A stretch of 64,000 nucleotides of DNA from Macrothele yani. Its lineage: Eukaryota > Arthropoda > Arachnida > Araneae > Macrothelidae. Below are positions 23,246-35,311 of this stretch, piece by piece. Each line of letters starts with the position of its first letter. The stretch's first letter is position 1. The translations under genes were made by a program, and so were the position numbers. The DNA lies in the NCBI GenBank assembly GCA_039090855.1, contig CM076990.1:200885232-200949231 (forward strand). Reading direction: 5' to 3'. The notes below the pieces were generated by a model. The model had not been told where the DNA came from and ran no database searches. It worked only from the letters and a program-made list of their open reading frames with translations.

Positions 23246-24419
23246 GGATAAGTTGTGCAGTGCTTTACAGAAAAGTTGAACGTTAGGATAATAGTTACAA
23301 CCTACAAAAACATTCTTTATTTAAATGTTATTCTACATAACCAACACTGCAATGTGGATGCACACATGGTCACACACACACATACAATCACCTTTCACGC
23401 AAGATCTGAAAGTTTGCGTTCATCTCTGATTATTATGGACAGTTTTAAAGAACGCGAGTCAGTTATCACCAACAAACCTCCTTTTAGTGCATTTCGCTCA
23501 TCGAAGTTGATCCAGAAACTACTTTATTTTCTGTCCTGGCATGCTGAGAAAGCCATATTGTTTAGGGATTTCCAGGATCGTCAGCATTCTCTCTTCCTTG
23601 TTTTTTTTTTTTATCTCGACTGAATAAATCTCGTTCACAACTTCTCTGCACAACATACGCTCAGTTGCACCGCAATATTTGTAAGAGACAGAACTCTACT
23701 GAATCACGACATTATCTTCAGATTACGTTGGCGCGTGATTTCCACCGCCTTTTATTCACACCCTCAACTTTCAGATACACTTTTCGTACTTCCATACATA
23801 ACTTGAAGCCATCTGTGTTGGAATGCTCAGTAAAAGTCCGTGAACTTGCGAAGAGAGTGCGATATCCAGTAAGGATTACAGTGGAAACTCCAGACATCCA
23901 ACGTCATAGTCATAGTTTTTGTATTCTCCCCAACCTCAGTCCTGGCTTCAGTGCTGAACTAGAGGATCTGCTTCACACGTGTACTGTCTGCATGTCTGCT
24001 TCGTACTAGAAAAAGACGCTTGCAATCAAATAGTTTTCCTTCCTTGGAGTAAGCATTACTCTGCGAAAAAATACCTTAGTCTTATCCAAGAATTTTCGTG
24101 AAATGTACCAATTTAATTCTTCTGTTTAATCATGCTATATACCCCTTTCGTGTCTACTCGCCTTTGGTATCCAGTTCTTTTTGCTTCAGAGAAGCAAAGG
24201 ACACGCTTCACTATCGTTACTTTCATGCGGTTTTGGACAAAAATTCGGAGTATGAAGCTGCTATTCTGAACGAACATTTTGGAAGTTTCATGGACATCTG
24301 GAATATTATACCTATCTCTTCTTTTGCGATGAATGGAGCTATTTAACTGTACCAACTTTTTTCTAAGAGCATATGTTTGCCGTTTCCTTTTTGTCCTTCA
24401 ACTTCTAATGAATTTAAAA
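23246..24419. other. Intronic, no recognised gene
   Basis: Has open frames at 23255-23623, 23665-24009 and 24098-24346 on the plus strand. None shows a domain I know, and the codon pattern is not convincing. Confidence 0.4.
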
Positions 24420-24870
24420 TAGTATAACTATACTAGTAATCCGAATTTATTGTCGTACAACAGAAGTCGAAGTTTCCAAATTTTTGCACATCATCCAGAT
24501 GGCTTTTTCAAGGAAGGTAGACAGCAAACTGCAAACTGGGTAATAGAACGCTTCAGCAATTTGAACGTGATGACTTGACAATAAATGAACAGATGCAAAT
24601 GTAATTATTCATTTGTTTTCCTTCCTGGATTCCGTGTGCTAAACGAACATGACGCCTCGTGTCTTTGAATGAATAATTGCATTTACATCTGTTCGTTTAT
24701 TGTCAAGTCAAGTCACCGCGTTCAAATTGTTGAAGCATTCTATTACCCAGTTTGCACCTTCCTTGAAAAAGCCATCTGGTTGATATGCGAAAGCTTGGAA
24801 ACTTTAATTTCTTTTCTACTCCAAGAAATTCCGATTACTAGTGTAGTTATACCATCTTAAGTATAGTTGG
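24420..24870. repeat. Long inverted repeat (arms about 190 bp, spacer about 65 bp)
   Basis: The left arm has CTAGTAATCCGAATTT, GTTTCCAA, CCAGATGGCTTTTTCAAGG, CTGGGTAATAGAACGCTTC and TTGACAATAAATGAACAGATG. The right arm (24670-24865) has the same blocks in inverse order. The spacer includes CCGTGTGCTAAACGAACATG. No transposase; a MITE or fold-back form is likely. Confidence 0.85.
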
Positions 24871-24914
24871 TATAAAGTTCCTAGTGTTATTATTCTAATG
24901 AATTGTTAGTGCGC

Positions 24915-24926
24915 TTGTGTGTGTGT

Positions 24927-24981
<55 letters not shown>

Positions 24982-25078
24982 TGTGTGTATGTGTATGTGT
25001 GTGTGTGTATGTGTGTGTGTATGTGTGTGTGTATGTGTGCGTGTATGTGTGCGTGTATGTGTGTGTGTGTGTGTGTCG
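24915..25078. repeat. (GT)n microsatellite with GTAT interruptions
   Basis: About 160 bp of GT dinucleotides, with regular GTATGTGT and GCGTGTAT variants on the right side. Open frames reported here on both strands are artefacts of the repeat. Confidence 0.97.
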
Positions 25079-25559
25079 TGCTTTGTTTTGCCGTGTTTCA
25101 TGTTTTCGTATGAGTGCTCGAGTTCTGAACATGAAGACCAATGAGTACTCGATCTCTGGATAAGTTTATCGATACTTGAACTGGGGACACGAAATCTAGT
25201 GGATTCTCGAACTCTTTACATATGCACACATACATACATCTACAATACAACACGCCCATTCTTAGTTAATTGAATTTTATTTGTGACAGATTTCTAAAAC
25301 TGAAACGATTATATAATTAAGCATGCTTCTGAGTTCTCTTATGCAATATGTACAATCACAAGCATTCTAATTTTAGTTCCTTGAAAGACGCATAATCGAC
25401 ATTATATATGTTTTCTGCTTACGATTACCCCCGTATGTGTGGATGCATTATATATAAACAACTGTTCCGTAGAGAAATTTTTGATTAAGCTATTTCCACG
25501 TCTTGCTTTGTCACTCTTATTGTATGATTCTAAAATTGGATTTTGGAGATATTTGGTGT

Positions 25560-25777
25560 TTGTTTGTTTGATTGGAGGTTTAACGATCACCGTGAGCAAC
25601 TCAATGGGCTATAAACTGTCGCCCGTCCCTAATTTAGGGCCACTGGTTCCAGGGAAGGGAGAGAGCCAGCACCGTAAGACAAACACAACATCCATGCCTC
25701 AACGGGATTCGAACCCGAGCCAGTGTCGGATGAATGGTCAGAAGCCATTGCTTAGGCCACTGCGCCACTGGGGCGGC
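25560..25777 (-). mobile_element. SINE family A
   Basis: Complete in reverse: tail TTTGTTTGTTTGATTGGAGG, body, B box inverted near 25708, and head ending GGGGCGGC at 25777. ATATTTG occurs on both sides (near 25548 and 25780) and is the probable target duplication. Confidence 0.9.
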
Positions 25778-26119
25778 AAAATATTTGATAAGCATGAGCT
25801 TTAGTTTATACTCTTGTAACTGTATGAACTACATAACCTTTCACCACCCCGAAATGGATGTAAAGAGCCTTAAATGCAAGCTTTGGGCGCAGCATACATT
25901 CACATAATAACAAATCGCTTTACATATATATTATCGCTGTACATTGTGTTACACGGCACTAGCAGTGTTCCTGCCGAGTCTGCCGGTAACGATGCTTGAG
26001 ACCTGAAGTACAATTTAGTTGGCCACGGCACCAGGTGAGAATCTCAGGTGCACTGCTGCACTCAAAGATTCACACCAGAACATAAAAAATGAAAAGTTGA
26101 AGAATGACCCGAAGCATAA

Positions 26120-28840
26120 TGTTACAGTGGACACCCCCCCCCATCCTAAAACCTGAAGAAAACTTTAAAATTTGTCCGCCATGTCGCGTATTGTATGAGG
26201 CAGCTTAGGAATCACAGTTCGGCAGGCTCACATGTTCTTTTACAGTTCAGTTTTTTTTATTTATTTCTCATTTACGTTGTTTTTTCTTTCGGATGTTCTC
26301 TAAATTAATTAACAAAATTGCGGGATAATTGGGAAGTCGCTCCAATGCTCTTGAAGGCATGAAACGCAATATTTTTGCCATTTTAAATTGTTTCTACCTG
26401 TGGGAAAATGTAGCACTCAATGGTTGCTCTGGAAATTGATAAGAGCAAAGTGATAGGCCCAGAAGAGGGCTTCTGATTTCTTGATTAGGGGCCGATGTTA
26501 CGACCACCCCCGCCATTAATTTAGTAATTAATGGGCGTGGTTGATGTGTGAAATTAATTAAGTATTAATTATGTTCGAGGCTTGATTGGAGTTTAAAAGG
26601 TAAACAGCAGATAAAGTTTTATCTGGGGTTTGGAAAGAAAAGAGGCGACGAATTCTCTCTCTGGCTGGGTGGTCTCAGAATAGCTCTGTTAGGTCATAAA
26701 TATCAGGGCGCAGCTGACGGGAAACTAAGCAACACGGAATGGTACCTTTCGAAGAGGGGTCCACTTGAGTAAATGAATGAAGATGGGGACAAAAGGTTTA
26801 GCGAATAATCGTAAATTAGTCGATTGTTTGGGGCATTTTCGAGAACAATTGCTCTCTGTGTGGTCCGTGCAGAAAAATAAGAGTTCGCACTTGGCATGAA
26901 CATAAGGAAGAAAGTTCAGTTGTCTGTGCGCTCTCCGATGTGAAAGGCTGGATGCCTGGGATCTGCAAAAAAATGAATTGGGAAAAATGAAGCAGCAAAC
27001 CTCCCCGCATTTTGGTAAGAAATGGAGACAACTCGAGGCAGCTGGAGATGCCAGTTTGCCATAAAGACAGCAGAATGCCTAAATCCGCGGGATAAAGCAG
27101 AAATTTCTAGGCTGGAGCGTAATGGAACTCAGCGACTGTTTGGCCTAATGAAAGCCAAGTTACAGGGGAATTAAGAAGTCTGCGAGTGGACAGTGGTCAT
27201 TCCTATGAGAAGCGAAGCCAAGCAAAAGTCGGGTTCGGATGCCAACCACTGCAGTGTGGAATCGTCACCCCCATTCATCCCCTACTGTGGAGGAAGTGAA
27301 GAGATGCGCTTGTCTTACGGGGTGAAGCGAGGCCCCATGTGTGCGTGTGTGTGGTCGCGTAAGCAGCGAAGCCACTACGTGTAAGTGCGACGGGATAAAA
27401 ACATGTCGAAAGAAAAATATGAGCGTAAGAGCGGTGGCTTCGATACCTAACAAATATACAGGTGAAATGTTGAGTTGCCGATATACGCTTAAGGTAAAAG
27501 CACGTCTGATTTCGCTCGGCCGAGAAAATTAATCTTGGAAACCGCAACATCAGATGTGAGAGGGCCTATTTTGCTTAACGCCCACCTTCAAATCGTCACG
27601 AGAATAGATCAGTGTGCACTCTAATCATTGCAACAAAGTGCGGCGTGATATTACCATTTTTAATTGTGTGCTTCATTTACATCAAGCGTCAAAGTGAAGT
27701 GTTGAATCATCGGTGCTGCCACATGGTGCAAGTGTCTGTGTGTGTGTGTTTTTTTGTCGTGTGATATTATGTGATGCACAACGGATTTGCACAGCAAAGT
27801 CACGTAACTGTAAGTAGATGAATATTTCCTTTTTCTTTCTTTCGCACATCTGCGAACTTGTGCCATCCCGACACCCAAAGCTGCATGGACATAGATGCAG
27901 TAATGCTGAGTGACTGAACCTCAGAGGAAATACCTGCACATACAGATTTCAATTTCCTTACAGGGCCCATTTCCTGATTACTTTTTTTTACATGAATAAG
28001 GGAGAGGGTGTGGCTACAAATTCCGCTGGGCGGGACAGTTTCTTTAACTTTGGTTCAGGACCAACGTCAGCGGGGCAGGGTTCTGCATGTGCATGCTTAT
28101 TAGATTTAGTTAATTAACTTTGGCAGTATTTCGCACCTATAATCTTATACCGCAAATTAACGTGCTTGTGTATTTTGTGTCGCGAGTATTTTTAATGTGA
28201 TCGTTTGCATATAATTTTTTTTATTCTCTAAGCAATTGTATATGAATATCACCTGCAGCTCTATTTAGTGTGTAAACGAGTAGTATCTCTTGTTCAGATA
28301 GTCCGGTGGAGACTCAGTCGGCTGCGTTATCCGACAGTAAAGTGTGACACCGTATGCTGCCCACATATGAGGGGCAATTGTCTATGCGCCTAGAGAGCGC
28401 CGGATCTGTTTAAATCTCGCAGAACGTTATTAAATGTTGTGTTGTGTATTTGAGAATCATGTGTTATTTGCGAAAGTGAGTGTTGTACTGGCTGGTTGGG
28501 GATTGAATGTACCGGAGTAAGATCCGGACCACTACACTCAGTCACGAATTGGTGATTGCGGGTGAACCTCATCACAACTCTGATCCCAAAGTATCATTTT
28601 TTTTAGATTATTTTATTTTTTATTTGTTGTTGTTATTTTGTTCACAAGGTGGATTCACCCAAGCCTGTTATGCTTCGGGTCATTCTTCAACTTTTCATTT
28701 TTTATGTTCTGGTGTGAATCTTTGAGTGCAGCAGTGCACCTGAGATTCTCACCTGGTGCCGCGGCCAACTAAATTGTACTTCAGGTCTCAAGCACCGTTA
28801 CCGGCAGACTAGGCAGGAACACTGCTAGTGCCGTGTAACA
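26120..28840 (+). repeat. 5' long terminal repeat (2721 bp)
   Basis: Begins TGTTACAGTGGACACC and ends GCCGTGTAACA, giving the inverted ends TGTTAC/GTAACA. It matches 29381-32102 almost base for base; the differences seen are mostly one-base indels, for example near 26480 and 27844. Short open frames inside recur in all copies but look non-coding. A CACACACG tract lies at about 27332-27350. Confidence 0.92.
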
Positions 28841-29044
28841 TTAATGATGCCGTTGTCCCAGGATCGATACCTATATTTTGCAGCTAGCGGAACAACACTC
28901 ATGTTCGTAAAATAAGTGCGAATTGACTGCCATTACTATTTTTATTTAGTTTTGTTCGGTGCGAATTTTGTATAATTTAGCATTAAGTAAGCCTTAAGCT
29001 GTTTTCTAAGAACTGCCATAATTTTAGTGGGTAAGAAAAACAAA

Positions 29045-29200
29045 ATGGCTAACACGAAGACAGTGGAACGCAAGAATTTGGCATCGAGCGTAGATAAAAG
29101 CGGGTGTAGGAGCATCGAACGTGAGAGATCTGTGGAACTCGTGGATTCTCGAAGCTATGCCTCATATTTAAATTTTCTTTCAGCCTATCTCGACGGGTAG
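29045..29200 (+). CDS. Small ORF (51 codons), possible gag remnant
   Basis: ATG at 29045 in the context CAAAATGG, stop TAG at 29198-29200. The product begins MANTKTVERKN and is rich in charged residues (GCRSIERERSVELVDSRSY). It sits where gag normally starts, after the 5' LTR and leader. No gag domain is recognisable, so this is a guess from position only. It may be a retained start of gag kept because RNA packaging or translation needs it, or chance. Confidence 0.4.
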   Translation: MANTKTVERKNLASSVDKSGCRSIERERSVELVDSRSYASYLNFLSAYLDG

Positions 29201-29368
29201 CAATGAACGTGTGATGAAATCCTTAAACTTTCCTTCCGCTCTCCGGGCACTTAAGTTCGGAATTAGGTGCCTTGCGACGGTGGGAAAGGGTTGAGTGTTT
29301 ACAGTTAAAAAAAAATAGAATGATTGGATGAATAAACTTCATCCAGTCATCCCCTTTTTTTCTTTCAT

Positions 29369-29380
29369 GGGGGGATGGAA
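29369..29380 (+). promoter_or_regulatory. Polypurine tract before the 3' LTR
   Basis: GGGGGGATGGAA lies directly against the first base of the 3' LTR, where plus-strand DNA synthesis is primed in LTR retrotransposons. This supports both the LTR boundary and the class. Confidence 0.82.
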
Positions 29381-32102
29381 TGTTACAGTGGACACCCCCC
29401 CCCCCATCCTAAAACCTGAAGAAAACTTTAAAATTTGTCCGCCATGTCGCGTATTGTATGAGGCAGCTAGGAATCACAGTTCGGCAGGCTCACATGTTCT
29501 TTTACAGTTCAGTTTTTTTTATTTATTTCTCATTTACGTTGTTTTTTCTTTCGGATGTTCTCTAAATTAATTAACAAAATTGCGGGATAATTGGGAAGTC
29601 GCTCCAATGCTCTTGAAGGCATGAAACGCAATATTTTTGCCATTTTAAATTGTTTCTACCTGTGGGAAAATGTAGCACTCAATGGTTGCTCTGGAAATTG
29701 ATAAGAGCAAAGCGATAGGCCCAGAAGAGGGCTTCTGGATTTCTTGATTAGGGGCCGATGTTACGACCCACCCCCGCCATTAATTTAGTAATTAATGGGC
29801 GTGGTTGATGTGTGAAATTAATTAAGTATTAATTATGTTCGAGGCTTGATTGGAGTTTAAAAGTGTAAACAGCAGATAAAGTTTTATCTGGGGTTTGGAA
29901 AGAAAAGAGGCGACGAATTCTCTCTGGCTGGGTGGTCTCAGAATAGCTCTGTTAGGTCATAAATATCAGGGCGCAGCTGACGGGAAACTAAGCAACACGG
30001 AATGGTACCTTTCGAAGAGGGGTCCACTTGAGTAAATGAATGAAGATGGGGACAAAAGGTTTAGCGAATAATCGTAAATTAGTCGATTGTTTGGGGCATT
30101 TTCGAGAACAATTGCTCTCTGTGTGGTCCGTGCAGAAAAATAAGAGTTCGCACTTGGCATGAACATAAGGAAGAAAGTTCAGTTGTCTGTGCGCTCTCCG
30201 ATGTGAAAGGCTGGATGCCTGGGATCTGCAAAAAAATGAATTGGGAAAAATGAAGCAGCAAACCTCCCCGCATTTTGGTAAGAAATGGAGACAACTCGAG
30301 GCAGCTGGAGATGCCAGTTTGCCATAAAGACAGCAGAATGCCTAAATCCGCGGGATAAAGCAGAAATTTCTTAGGCTGGAGCGTAATGGAACTCAGCGAC
30401 TGTTTGGCCTAATGAAAGCCAAGTTACAGGGGAATTAAGAAGTCTGCGAGTGGACAGTGGTCATTCCTATGAGAAGCGAAGCCAAAGCAAAGTCGGGTTC
30501 GGATGCCAACCACTGCAGTGTGGAATCGTCACCCCCATTCATCCCCTACTGTGGAGGAAGTGAAGAGATGCGCTTGTCTTACGGGGTGAAGCGAGGCCCC
30601 ATGTGTGCGTGTGTGTGGTCGCGTAAGCAGCGAAGCCACTACGTGTAAGTGCGACGGGATAAAAACATGTCGAAAGAAAAATATGAGCGTAAGAGCGGTG
30701 GCTTCGATACCTAACAAATATACAGGTGAAATGTTGAGTTGCCGATATACGCTTAAGGTAAAAGCACGTCTGATTTCGCTCGGCCGAGAAAATTAATCTT
30801 GGAAACCGCAACATCAGATGTGAGAGGGCCTATTTTGCTTAACGCCCACCTTCAAATCGTCACGAGAATAGATCAGTGTGCACTCTAATCATTGCAACAA
30901 AGTGCGGCGTGATATTACCATTTTTAATTGTGTGCTTTCATTTACATCAAGCGTCAAAGTGAAGTGTTGAATCATCGGTGCTGCCACATGGTGCAAGTGT
31001 CTGTGTGTGTGTGTTTTTTTGTCGTGTGATATTATGTGATGCACAACGGATTTGCACAGCAAAGTCACGTAACTGTAAGTAGATGAATATTTCCTTTCTT
31101 TCTTCGCACATCTGCGAACTTGTGCATCCCGACACCCAAAGCTGCATGGACATAGATGCAGTAATGCTGAGTGACTGAACCTCAGAGGAAATACCTGCAC
31201 ATACAGATTTCAATTTCTTACAGGGCCCATTTCCTGATTACTTTTTTTACATGAATAAGGAGAGAGGGTGTGGCCACAAATTCCGCTGGGCGGGACAGTT
31301 TCTTTTAACTTTGGTTCAGGACCAACGTCAGCGAGGCAGGGTTCTGCATGTGCATGCTTATTAGATTTAGTTAATTAACTTTGGCAGTATTTCGCACCTA
31401 TAATCTTATACCGCAAATTAACGTGCTTGTGTATTTTGTGTCGCGAGTATTTTTAATGTGATCGTTTGCATATAATTTTTTTTTATTCTCTAAGCAATTG
31501 TATATGAATATCACCTGCAGCTCTATTTAGTGTGTAAACGAGTAGTATCTCTTGTTCAGATAGTCCGGTGGAGACTCAGTCGGCTGCGTTATCCGACAGT
31601 AAAGTGTGACACCGTATGCTGCCCACATGTGAGGGGCAATTGTCTATGCGCTCAGAGAGCGCCGGATCTGTTTAAATCTCGCAGAACGTTATTAAATGTT
31701 GTGTTGTGTATTTGAGAATCATGTGTTATTTGCGAAAGTGAGTGTTGTACTGGCTGGTTGGGGATTGAATGTACCGGAGTAAGATCCGGACCACTACACT
31801 CAGTCACGAATTGGTGATTGCGGGTGAACCTCATCACAACTCTGATCCCAAAGTATCATTTTTTTTAGATTATTTTATTTTTTATTTGTTGTTGTTATTT
31901 TGTTCACAAGGTGGATTCACCCAAGCCTGTTATGCTTCGGGTCATTCTTCAACTTTTCATTTTTTATGTTCTGGTGTGAATCTTTGAGTGCAGCAGTGCA
32001 CCTGAGATTCTCACCTGGTGCCGCGGCCAACTAAATTGTACTTCAGGTCTCAAGCACCGTTACCGGCAGACTAGGCAGGAACACTGCTAGTGCCGTGTAA
32101 CA
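29381..32102 (+). repeat. 3' long terminal repeat (2722 bp)
   Basis: Same ends as the 5' LTR (TGTTACAG and GTGTAACA). Its close identity to the 5' LTR implies a recent insertion. Confidence 0.92.
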
Positions 32103-34662
32103 ATAAGGCTTGGGTGAATCCACCTTGTGAACAAAATAACAACAACAAATAAACAATAAAATAATCTAAAAAAATGATACTTTGGGATCAGAGTTGTGAT
32201 GAGGTTCACCCGCAATCACCAATTCGTGACTGAGTGTAGTGGTCCGGATCTTACTCCGGTACATTCAATCCCCAACCAGCCAGTACAACACTCACTTTCG
32301 CAAATAACACATGATTCTCAAATACACAACACAACATTTAATAACGTTCTGCGAGATTTAAACAGATACGGCGCTCTCTAGGCGCATAGACAATTGCCCC
32401 TCTTATGAGGGCAGCATACGGTGTCACACTTACTGTCGGATAACGCAGCCGACTGAGTCTCCACCGGACTATCTGAACAAGAGATACTACTCGTTTACAC
32501 ACTAAATAGAGCTGCTGGTGATATTCATATACAATTGCTTAGAGAATGAAAAAAAAAAATTATATGCAAACGATCACATTAAAAATACTCGCGACACAAA
32601 ATACACAAGCTCGTTAATTTGCGGTATAAGATTATAGGTGCGAAATACTGCCAAAGTTAATTAACTAAATCTAATAAGCATGCACATGCAGAACCCTGCC
32701 CCGCTGACGTTGGTCCTGAACCAAAGTTAAAAGAAACTGTCCCGCCCAGCGGAATTTGTGGCCACACCCTCTCCCTTATTCATGTAAAAAAAGTAATCAG
32801 GAAATGGGCCCTGTAAGAAATTGAAATCTGTATGTGCAGGTATTTCCTCTGAAGTTCAGTCACTCAGCATTACTGCATCTATGTCCATGCAGCTTTGGGT
32901 GTCGGGATGGCACAAGTTCGCAGATGTGCGAAGAAAGAAAAAAGGAAATATTCATCTACTTACAGTTACGTGACTTTGCTGTGCAAATCCGTTGTGCATC
33001 ACATAATATCACACGACAAAAAAACACACACACACAGACACTTGCACCATGTGGCAGCACCGATGATTCAACACTTCACTTTGACGCTTGATGTAAATGA
33101 AGCACACAATTAAAAATGGTAATATCACGCCGCACTTTGTTGCAATGATTAGAGTGCACACTGATCTATTCTCGTGACGATTTGAAGGTGGCCGTTAAGC
33201 AAAATAGGCCCTCTCACATCTGATGTTGCGGTTTCCAAGATTAATTTTCTCGGCCGAGCGAAATCAGACGTGCTTTTACCTTAAGCGTATATCGGCAACT
33301 CAACATTTCACCTGTATATTTGTTAGGTATCGAAGCCACCGCTCCCACGCTCATATTTTTCTTTCGACATGTTTTTATCCCGTCGCACTTACACGTAGTG
33401 GCTTCGCTGCTTACGCGACCACACACACGCACACATGGGGCCTTGCTTCGCCCCGTAAGACAAGCGCATCTCTTCACTTCCTCCACAGTAGGGGATGAAT
33501 GGGGGTGACGATTCCACACTGCAGTGGTTGGCATCCGAACCCGACTTTTGCTTGGCTTCGCTTCTCATTGGAATGACCACTGTTCACTCGCAGACTTCTT
33601 AATTTGCCTGTAACTCGGCTTTCATTATAGGCCAAACAGTCGCTGAGTTCCATTACGCTCCAGCCTAGAAATTTCTGCTTTATCCCGCGGATTCAGGCAT
33701 TCTGCTGTCTTTATGGCAAACTGGCATCTCCATCAGCCGCCTCGAGTTGTCTCCATTTCTTACCAAATGCGGGGAGGTTTGCTGCTTCATTTTTCCCAAT
33801 TCATTTTTTTGCAGATCCAAGGCATCCAGCCTTTCACATCGGAGAGCGCACAGACAACTAAACTTTCTTCCTTATTTTCATGCCAAGTGCGAACTCTTAT
33901 TTTTCTGCACGGACCACACAGAGAGCAATTGTTCTCGAAAATGCCCCAAACAATCGACTAATTTACGATTATTCGCTAAACCTTTTGTCCCCATCTTCAT
34001 TCATTTACTCAAGTGGACCCCTCTTCGAAAGGTACCATTCCGTGTTGCTTAGTTTCCCGTCAGCTGCGCCCTGATATTTATGACCTAACAGAGCTATTCT
34101 GAGACCACCCAGCCAGAGAGAGAATTCTTCGCCTCTTTTCTTTTCCAAACCCCCAGATAAAACTTTATCTGCTGTTTACACTTTTAAACTCCAATCAAGC
34201 CTCGAACAATTAATACTTAATTAATTTCACACAACAACCACGCCCATTAATTACTAAATTAATGGCGGGGGTGGGTCGTAACATCGGCCCCTCCTCAAGA
34301 AATCTAGAAGTCCTCTTCTGGGCCTATCGCTTTGCTCTTATCAATTTCCAGAGCAACCATTGAGTGCTACATTTTCCCACAGGTAGAAACAATTCAAAAT
34401 GGCAAAAATATTGCGTTTCTTGCCTTCAAGAGCATTGGAGCGACTTCCCAATTATCCCGCAATTTTGTTAATTAATTTAGAGAACATCCGAAAGAAAAAC
34501 AACGTAAATGAGAAATAAATAAAAAAAACTGAACTGCAAAAGAACATGTGAGCCTGCCGAACTGTGATTCCCAGCTGCCTCATACAATACGCGACATGGC
34601 GGACAAATTCTAAAGTTTTCCCCAGGTTCCAGGATGGGGGGGGGGGGGGGTCCACTGTAACA

Positions 34663-34896
34663 ATTGTTCCTGTGTTTTCGTTTCAGGAAATAAACAGTAA
34701 AAAAAAATGGAAATTAAGAAGAAAATTCAAAAACGTGGCCGATTCCTGTTCATGTTTTTTTTTCTTTTTGTGAGCTTTTATTTTTAGCAGTGATCCGCGG
34801 AGCACTCATGATTGTGCCGTGCTTTGATTGTGTTTTGGTTTTCTTTGATTTTGGAATTCAGAAATTACGAGCAAATTTTATTTCGCAGGAGAGACA
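34663..34896. other. Spacer, nothing recognised
   Basis: Begins with the ATTG target duplication; otherwise T-rich sequence without features. Confidence 0.5.
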
Positions 34897-35076
34897 GAGC
34901 TTCAAGGACTATAAGCTCTTTTCTAATTTGAGGCCACTGGTTCCAGGGAGTGGACAGAACCAGCAATCAAGAGAAACACATTAGTCACGTCTCATTCGAG
35001 ACTTGAACATGAGCTCATCTCGGACGAATGATCAGAGGACGGCCAGCGCTTAGACCACTATGCCACCGGTGCGACC
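34897..35076 (-). mobile_element. SINE family A, 3'-truncated and diverged
   Basis: GGCCACTGGTTCCAGGGA body, degenerate B box near 35010 and head CCACCGGTGCGACC at its right end; the A tail is not visible. Confidence 0.8.
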
Positions 35077-35080
35077 TACC

Positions 35081-35311
35081 CTGTTGATAACTTTGTGGTA
35101 GGATGCACCAAAACGTGGTGCTACACCAGCTGCACCACTTTCCGAAAAAAGATCATAATGTGATGCAACCTTGTACTATAACATGGTGAAAAGTTAAACC
35201 GTGTTGTTGGGTTGTGTTTGCACTACACAATGGTGTATCTTTTCTTATAAAGTGGTGCAGTTGGCGTGGCACCATTTTTTGGTGCAACCTACACGAAATT
35301 TTTAACAGTGT
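35081..35311. mobile_element. MITE with TGGTGCA-rich inverted ends
   Basis: TGTTGATAACTTTGTGGTAGG then ATGCACCAAAACGTGGTGC on the left; the inverted right end reads CTGTTAAAAATTTCGTGTAGG then TTGCACCAAAAAATGGTGC. About 40 bp of the ends match with a few changes. TGGTGCA or TGGTGCT recurs through the body. No coding frame. Confidence 0.78.

Larger units (their letters stand above)
28841..29380 (+). other. Interior of the LTR element (540 bp)
   Basis: Starts TTAATGATGCCGTTGTCCCA, where a tRNA primer-binding site should be. I cannot match this to a tRNA with confidence. It has one 51-codon frame and ends in a polypurine tract. It is the only stretch of the element without a second copy here. 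Confidence 0.85.
26120..32102 (+). mobile_element. Non-autonomous LTR retrotransposon nested in its own family
   Basis: A 5983-bp element: 5' LTR, 540-bp interior, 3' LTR. ATAA flanks it (26116-26119 and 32103-32106) inside the solo LTR. There is no reverse transcriptase, protease or integrase frame, so it must depend on proteins from elsewhere. LTRs of 2.7 kb with so short an interior are unusual; it resembles LARD/TRIM-type deletion derivatives but with reversed proportions. Confidence 0.88.
25947..34662 (-). mobile_element. Inverted solo LTR (about 2.73 kb), split by a nested element
   Basis: Two pieces, 25947-26119 and 32103-34662, join into one LTR in reverse orientation, from TGTTACACGGCAC at 25947 to CCACTGTAACA ending at 34662. 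ATTG flanks it on both sides (25943-25946 and 34663-34666), a 4-bp target duplication. The break is filled by a complete element of the same family. The sequence is colinear with the nested element's LTRs but carries more differences, so it is the older copy. Confidence 0.9.

Noticed and set aside
24890..25163. Several open frames of Thr-His or Cys-Val repeats
   Set aside because: They are translations of the GT microsatellite in all frames.
27275..27550. 91-codon frame present in three copies (27275, 30539, 33223)
   Set aside because: It recurs only because the LTR is present three times; the text has no domain and lies inside an LTR.
26497..28840. Alternative LTR start at TGTTACGACC (26497)
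   Set aside because: The target duplications, polypurine tract and the break in the solo LTR all place the start at 26120; the inner TGTTAC is only a similar hexamer.
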